Source of the DNA: Pseudomonadota bacterium
GTDB taxonomy: Bacteria; Pseudomonadota; Alphaproteobacteria; Rhizobiales; Rhizobiaceae
Assembly (NCBI GenBank): GCA_023451735.1
Contig: JAEXYH010000046.1
Coordinates: forward strand, 1 to 64,000
Reading direction: 5' to 3'
DNA: 64,000 nucleotides
Positions within the stretch are counted from its first letter, which is position 1, and each line of letters opens with the position of its first letter. The translations under genes were made by a program, and so were the position numbers. The notes below the pieces were generated by a model. That model was not told the DNA's origin, ran no database searches, and saw nothing but the letters and a program-made list of their open reading frames with translations. Below are positions 59,752-64,000 of this stretch, piece after piece.

Positions 59752-60759
59752 ATGAAGAAACTACTTTTCGCAACCACCGCATTGGCGATTGCGGTTTCCG
59801 GCTCGGCTCCGGCCTTCGCCGAGTTCAACAGCCGCAATATCCGCGTCTCGAATGGCATCAATGCCGACCACCCGGTCGGCAACGGCATCAAGGCCATGCA
59901 GGAATGCCTTGATGAAAAATCCGGGGGCAAGCTGAAGCTCACCGCATTCTGGGGCGGCGCGCTCGGCGGCGACCTTCAGGCCACCCAGGCGCTGCGTTCC
60001 GGCGTCCAGGAAGCTGTCGTCACCTCGTCTTCTCCGCTCGTCGGCATCATCCCGGCGCTCGGCGTCTTCGACCTGCCGTTCCTGTTCCAGAATGCCGACG
60101 AAGCCTACAAGGTTCTCGACGGCAAGTTCGGCGACAGCATGAACGAAAAGCTCGATGCCGCCGGTCTCGTCAACCTTGCCTACTGGGAAAACGGTTTCCG
60201 CAACCTGTCCAACTCCCAGCGCCCGGTCACCAAGTGGGAAGACTTTTCGGGGATGAAGGTTCGCGTCATGCAGAACAACATCTTCCTCGATACCTTCCAG
60301 AACCTCGGCGCCAACGCCACCCCGATGGCATTTGGCGAAATCTACTCGGCGCTGGAAACCAAGGCGATCGACGCACAGGAAAACCCCTATGTGACGATCG
60401 ACACGTCGAAATTCTTCGAAGTGCAGAAGTTCGTCACCGAAACGAACCACGCCTACACGCCGTTCCTGTTCCTCTTCTCCAAGGCGATCTTCAACACCTA
60501 CGATCCGGAAGAGCAGCAGGCCCTGCGTGACTGCGCCATCGTCGGCCGCGATGTCGAGCGTCAGGTCATCGCCGACCTGAACAAGAAGTCGCTGGAGAAG
60601 ATCAAGGAAGCAGGCCTTCAGGTGAACCAGCTTTCGCCGGAAGAGCAGGCTCGTATCCGCGAGAAGTCCATGGTCGTCTACGAGAAGCACAAGGCCCAGA
60701 TCGGTGCCGATGTGGTGGACGGCATTCTCGCCGAGCTGAAGACGATCCGCGGCAACTGA
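59752..60759 (+). CDS. TRAP transporter substrate-binding protein (DctP type)
   Basis: A 335-residue periplasmic receptor: signal peptide about residues 1-23 (SAPAFA), then the DctP fold. FWGGALGGDLQATQALRSGVQ, PFLFQNADEAYKVLDG, and MKVRVMQNNIFLDTFQNLGANATPM with the carboxylate-binding Arg near residue 168 are the family landmarks. It binds an organic or sugar acid for the permeases. GGGAGGA precedes the ATG, and a strong terminator follows at 60794. Confidence 0.92.
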   Translation: MKKLLFATTALAIAVSGSAPAFAEFNSRNIRVSNGINADHPVGNGIKAMQECLDEKSGGKLKLTAFWGGALGGDLQATQALRSGVQEAVVTSSSPLVGIIPALGVFDLPFLFQNADEAYKVLDGKFGDSMNEKLDAAGLVNLAYWENGFRNLSNSQRPVTKWEDFSGMKVRVMQNNIFLDTFQNLGANATPMAFGEIYSALETKAIDAQENPYVTIDTSKFFEVQKFVTETNHAYTPFLFLFSKAIFNTYDPEEQQALRDCAIVGRDVERQVIADLNKKSLEKIKEAGLQVNQLSPEEQARIREKSMVVYEKHKAQIGADVVDGILAELKTIRGN

Positions 60760-60793
60760 TCCGGATACACTCCCCGGAAAAGCTGTCGTGAGT

Positions 60794-60830
60794 GAAGCCC
60801 GCACCCCGCCGGTGCGGGCTTCTTTGTTTG
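60794..60830 (+). terminator. Rho-independent terminator of the FAH-TRAP operon
   Basis: GAAGCCCGCACC (60794-60805), five-base loop, GGTGCGGGCTTC (60811-60822), then TTTGTTTG. This is a perfect 12-pair stem with a T-rich tail. Confidence 0.85.
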
Positions 60831-60831
60831 T

Positions 60832-61746
60832 TTATTCCGGTATCGCCGGAAGCACGGTGTCGCGCTTCTTCAGCATCTGCTCGCGGATGAAGATGAACAG
60901 GCCGGAAGCGACGATGAGGGCCGCGCCGATAAGCATGGTAAGCCGCGGCACGTCGCCGAAGAACATCCAGCCGAAGATCACCGCCCAGAGCAGAAGCGTA
61001 TATTGAAGCGGCGCGACTGTTGCCGCGTCGGATATTTTCAGCGCCCGGTTGACCAGCATATGCGCCGCCATCGCCACGATGCCGAGCAAGCCTAGCAGAG
61101 CGAGATCGAAGCCCGACTGGATCGGCGCCCAGTCAAAGGGCACGAAGAAAAGGCCGGCAAGTCCTGCGCCGCAAACCTGGAAGAAAACCAGAGTACTATC
61201 GGGCGTGCCGCGCAGGAAGCGGCCCGAGATCATCATGAAGGCGAAAGCAGCACTTCCGATGATCGAGATCACCGCAGGCATGGTGAACATGGCGCTTGAC
61301 GGCTCCAGCGTGATAATGACGCCAACGAAGCCAACGGCAATCGCCGTCCAGCGGCGCCAACCGACTTTCTCGCCAAGCAAAAGCGGCGACAGCGCTGCCA
61401 CGTAGATTGGCGCTGCAAGCCAGTAGGTCATCACGTCGGCGAGCGGCAGATACATGACCGCGTAATAAAAGCAGAACACCTCCGCAGTCGAGCAGGCCAC
61501 GCGAGCGAATTGCATCCAAGGCCGCTCCGCATTTTTCAATGCCGGCAGACCGGCTACCCAGACAAGCGGAACAAGGATCACCAGTGCTGCAACGCTGCGA
61601 AGAAACACGACCTGCCCCAGCCCATAGCTGGAAACGAGCCATTTTCCCATCGCGTCGTTGAGCGCAAACATCAGCATGCCAAGCAGCATCAGCGCAGGGC
61701 CGGCGATTGACATATTTCGGAGGACGGAGGCGGAAGAGATCGACAT
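60832..61746 (-). CDS. EamA/DMT-family transporter
   Basis: A 304-residue drug/metabolite transporter with ten hydrophobic helices in two EamA repeats (first WLVSSYGLGQVVFLRSVAAL, second LQYTLLLWAVIFGWMFFGDVP). It probably exports a metabolite or amino acid. It lies ten bases after the enolase-superfamily gene on the same strand, so the two are likely co-transcribed. Confidence 0.82.
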   Translation of the reverse strand: MSISSASVLRNMSIAGPALMLLGMLMFALNDAMGKWLVSSYGLGQVVFLRSVAALVILVPLVWVAGLPALKNAERPWMQFARVACSTAEVFCFYYAVMYLPLADVMTYWLAAPIYVAALSPLLLGEKVGWRRWTAIAVGFVGVIITLEPSSAMFTMPAVISIIGSAAFAFMMISGRFLRGTPDSTLVFFQVCGAGLAGLFFVPFDWAPIQSGFDLALLGLLGIVAMAAHMLVNRALKISDAATVAPLQYTLLLWAVIFGWMFFGDVPRLTMLIGAALIVASGLFIFIREQMLKKRDTVLPAIPE

Positions 61747-61755
61747 GCACAGTCC

Positions 61756-62958
61756 TCAAATGGATGCAGCGTCGGAGAAACGCCGGCCGACGGTAAAGCC
61801 CTTTTCCAGATCAGGATTCAGCTCCATGCCGAGCCCGGGACCAGGCGGCACGGTGATCATGCCGTTTTTCACTTCCGGCAAAGCCGTTACCAGATCGCGA
61901 TACCAAGTGTTGTAGAAGGCGCGCACGCTTTCCTGCACCAGTGCATTCGGCGCATTGAGCGACAGATGCGTCGAGGCACACAGCACGACCGGGCCGGTGC
62001 AATCATGCGGCGCGACAGGCAAGTGCCAAGCCTCCGCCATCGAGGCGATCTTGCGTGATTCAGAAAGCCCGCCGCACCAGGAAATGTCGAGCATGACGAT
62101 GCCGGCAGCGCCGGTTTCCAGATAGTCGCGAAAACCCCAGCGGGTGGCAAGCGTTTCCGATGCCGAGATCGGCGCGGGCGAGACCTCGGCATAACGCTTG
62201 AGGCTGGACAGGCTGTCCATTTTGATCGGATCTTCGTGCCAGAAGGTGTTGTAAGGCGTGAGCGCCTTGGCGATCTGCATCGCCGGCAGAAGCTGCCACA
62301 TCGAATGGAACTCGACCATGATATCGATTTTGTCGCCGACCGCCTTGCGGATTTTTTCGAAGGGTTCGAGCGCCGCCTTGAGGTCGGCGGATGAGATATA
62401 CTGGCCCTTGGTCTTTTCCGCCGCCTGGTCGAACGGCCAGATTTTCATCGCCGTAATGCCCTCGGAAAGAAGCGATTCCGCCAGTTCGTCGGCGCGATGC
62501 AGGAACCCGTTCAGATCGTCGTAATCCTTGCCGGTCGAAAGCCCGTAATTGGCCGTCGTCTGCCCGGTCGCCTTCTTGATATATTCCGTGCCGGCGCAGG
62601 TATTGTAGGTACGGATTTCCTTGCGGGAAAAACCGCCGAGCAATTGCGCGATCGGCTGGCCGGTGAACTTGCCGAAAATGTCCCAGAGCGCGATATCGAA
62701 GGCGGAATTGCCGCGCACTTCGGCACCCGAAGACCGGAAGCCGACATAACCCACCAGATCCTGCGCGAGAAGATCGATCGCAAGCGGATCCCGACCGATC
62801 ACACGCGGAGCGACATATTCGTGGATGTAGCTCTCAACCGTTTCGGCGCCGAAGAAGGTCTCCCCCAGCCCCGTAATACCCTCATCGGTGTGAACCAGAA
62901 CCCAGAGCAGGTTGCTCCGTTCGGCGACGCGCACCGTCTCCAGCTTGGTGATCTTCAT
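61756..62958 (-). CDS. Enolase-superfamily sugar-acid dehydratase (mandelate racemase/galactonate dehydratase type)
   Basis: A 400-residue enolase-superfamily enzyme with a capping domain (MKITKLETVRVAERSNLLWVLVHTDEGITGLGE). The barrel motifs are AMKIWPFD, DIMVEFHSMW (metal ligand plus His), FWHEDPI, SASETLATRW, MLDISWCGG and the late APHDCTGPV with the catalytic His. The arrangement with a His on the second metal strand is that of galactonate-dehydratase-like members rather than muconate cycloisomerases. The substrate is an aldonate or other sugar acid (inferred). GGGAGGAAAC precedes the ATG. Its unit lies back-to-back with the Tpa-like gene. Confidence 0.78.
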   Translation of the reverse strand: MKITKLETVRVAERSNLLWVLVHTDEGITGLGETFFGAETVESYIHEYVAPRVIGRDPLAIDLLAQDLVGYVGFRSSGAEVRGNSAFDIALWDIFGKFTGQPIAQLLGGFSRKEIRTYNTCAGTEYIKKATGQTTANYGLSTGKDYDDLNGFLHRADELAESLLSEGITAMKIWPFDQAAEKTKGQYISSADLKAALEPFEKIRKAVGDKIDIMVEFHSMWQLLPAMQIAKALTPYNTFWHEDPIKMDSLSSLKRYAEVSPAPISASETLATRWGFRDYLETGAAGIVMLDISWCGGLSESRKIASMAEAWHLPVAPHDCTGPVVLCASTHLSLNAPNALVQESVRAFYNTWYRDLVTALPEVKNGMITVPPGPGLGMELNPDLEKGFTVGRRFSDAASI

Positions 62959-63244
62959 GTTTCCTCCCGCAAGTTCCCAAGAGCCTGTATTTCTAGGGGA
63001 ATTGCGCAGGCATCGAAAGTCGTTTGGCGCACCTAAAGTACGCCACGCTAATAAAATTGCGGCGTTTTTCTTCCCTTTGACGATCCGCCTTCAAAGCCGG
63101 GCGCCACGACACCGCCGCTTTCGCGAAATTCCCTGCGCAAATCCTTTGACATGAAGCACGAAGGGCTCTTTCATGGGCTCAAGAAACGTCGCCATGCTCC
63201 GAGGAAAGGGCGGGACGACATATAAAGCAAGAAAGAGGAACATC

Positions 63245-64000
63245 ATGAACGTCGCTTCCCGTCCGAACGACATCCAGGCCGTGATCGAGGCCGACCGCGC
63301 CCATGTCTGGCATCATCTCTCCCAGCACAAGCAGTATGAGAGCGTAGACCCGAAGATCTATGTTGAGGGCAAGGGAACGCGCGTCTGGGATGCCACCGGC
63401 AAGGAATATCTCGATGCGGTGGCCGGCGCAGTCTGGACCGTCAATGTCGGTTACGGTCGCACCTCGATTGCCGATGCCGTGCGTGACCAGCTGATAAAAC
63501 TCAACTATTTCGCCGGTGCCGCCGGCAATGTTCCGGCAGCGCTGTTCGCCGAAAAGTTGATCGAAAAGATGCCCGGCATGACCCGCGTCTATTATTCGAA
63601 CTCCGGCTCGGAAGCGAACGAGAAGGTTTTCAAGATGGTGCGCCAGATCGCGCACCGGAAGCACAATGGCGGCAAATACAAGATCCTCTACCGCGACCGC
63701 GATTACCACGGCACGACGCTCGGCACACTCGCCGCAGCCGGCCAGAAGGAACGACGTGAGCAATATGGCCCGATGCCCGAAGGCTTTGCCGAAGTGCCGC
63801 ATTGCCTCGAATACCGCAGCCAGTGGGGTGACGTGGACGATTACGGCCTGCGCGCGGCAAACGCGATAGAGGACGTGATCCTTCGTGAAGGCCCGGAAAC
63901 CGTCGGCCTTCTATGCCTCGAACCGGTCACCGCCGGCGGCGGCGTCATCACCCCGCCCAAGGGCTATTGGGAACGCGTGCAGGAAATCTGCCGCAAATAC
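63245..64000 (+). CDS. Taurine-pyruvate aminotransferase-like class III aminotransferase (3' end beyond window)
   Basis: The first 252 codons are in the window. The N-terminus HVWHHLSQHKQYE, YLDAVAGAVWTVNVGYGR and MPGMTRVYYSNSGSEANEKVFKMVRQIAHRKH match what I recall of taurine-pyruvate aminotransferase Tpa. YRDRDYHGTTLGTLAAAGQ and CLEPVTAGGGV also match. The PLP lysine lies beyond base 64000. Class III relatives also use beta-alanine or other omega-amines, so the substrate call is provisional. It has its own promoter in the 286-base gap shared with the dehydratase operon. AGAGGA precedes the ATG. Confidence 0.75.
   Translation, partial: MNVASRPNDIQAVIEADRAHVWHHLSQHKQYESVDPKIYVEGKGTRVWDATGKEYLDAVAGAVWTVNVGYGRTSIADAVRDQLIKLNYFAGAAGNVPAALFAEKLIEKMPGMTRVYYSNSGSEANEKVFKMVRQIAHRKHNGGKYKILYRDRDYHGTTLGTLAAAGQKERREQYGPMPEGFAEVPHCLEYRSQWGDVDDYGLRAANAIEDVILREGPETVGLLCLEPVTAGGGVITPPKGYWERVQEICRKY

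Noticed and set aside
1..64000. tRNA, rRNA, CRISPR arrays, insertion sequences, prophage or integrase genes
   Set aside because: Looked for by eye and not seen. A covariance-model and repeat search would be needed to exclude small RNAs.

Overview
The window looks like part of a chromid or second replicon of a Rhizobiaceae alphaproteobacterium (Rhizobium, Neorhizobium or Agrobacterium type). The reasons are high GC, a near-complete succinoglycan exo cluster, minCDE close to that cluster, a DctB sensor kinase, TRAP transporters and many sigma-EcfG type promoters. Linking exo, minCDE, dct and a Tpa-like aminotransferase resembles what is known of Sinorhizobium pSymB and the Agrobacterium linear chromosome. 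That comparison comes from general knowledge, not from a search.

Layout. 1-7 kb: the 5' part of dctB, a DUF4126 membrane protein overlapping a disulfide flavoprotein oxidoreductase, and an asparagine synthetase-like amidotransferase followed by a GT2 glycosyltransferase. 7-16.2 kb: a general-stress island of short hydrophilic proteins, a DUF892 ferritin-like protein, a phospholipase D / UPF0104 / endonuclease-phosphatase trio and a degenerate phosphoribosyltransferase. Seven sites here resemble GGAAC-N16/17-(C/G/T)GTT promoters, one of them a symmetric two-way promoter. An XRE-cupin regulator and a TetR regulator with an aminotransferase sit inside the island. 16.2-25.8 kb: an exported hydrolase, an aminotransferase-DUF763 pair, a sulfite-oxidase-fold protein, a lipoprotein and a three-subunit molybdenum hydroxylase divergent from a TetR regulator.

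25.8-46.8 kb: the exo region. exoP-N-O-M-A-L-K-H are on the minus strand. They are followed (upstream in transcription) by a pyruvyltransferase, a Wzx flippase and one extra GT2 gene, then exoW(+), exoU(-), exoX(-) and exoYFQ(+). Every glycosyltransferase needed for the octasaccharide is recognisable (ExoY, A, L, M, O, U, W), so the extra GT2 and the atypical pyruvyltransferase point to a modified polymer. exoI, exoZ and exoB are not present in the window. A phased GCC-repeat element occurs upstream of exoH, exoY and, in reduced form, exoW.

46.8-52.1 kb: a GMC oxidoreductase tail-to-tail with exoQ, then minCDE preceded by a CtrA-type box, then an MHS-family permease. 52.3-63 kb: an acid-sugar or hydroxy-acid catabolic locus with two divergent operons around a FadR-type GntR regulator. 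It includes two dehydrogenases, a GlcD/DLD-type flavoprotein, an FAH-fold enzyme and a complete TRAP transporter. An enolase-superfamily dehydratase and an EamA exporter lie beyond. 63.2 kb to the end: the start of a taurine-pyruvate aminotransferase-like gene.

I saw no rRNA, tRNA, CRISPR array, insertion sequence or phage gene. Gene starts were adjusted by ribosome binding sites and family N-termini where stated.
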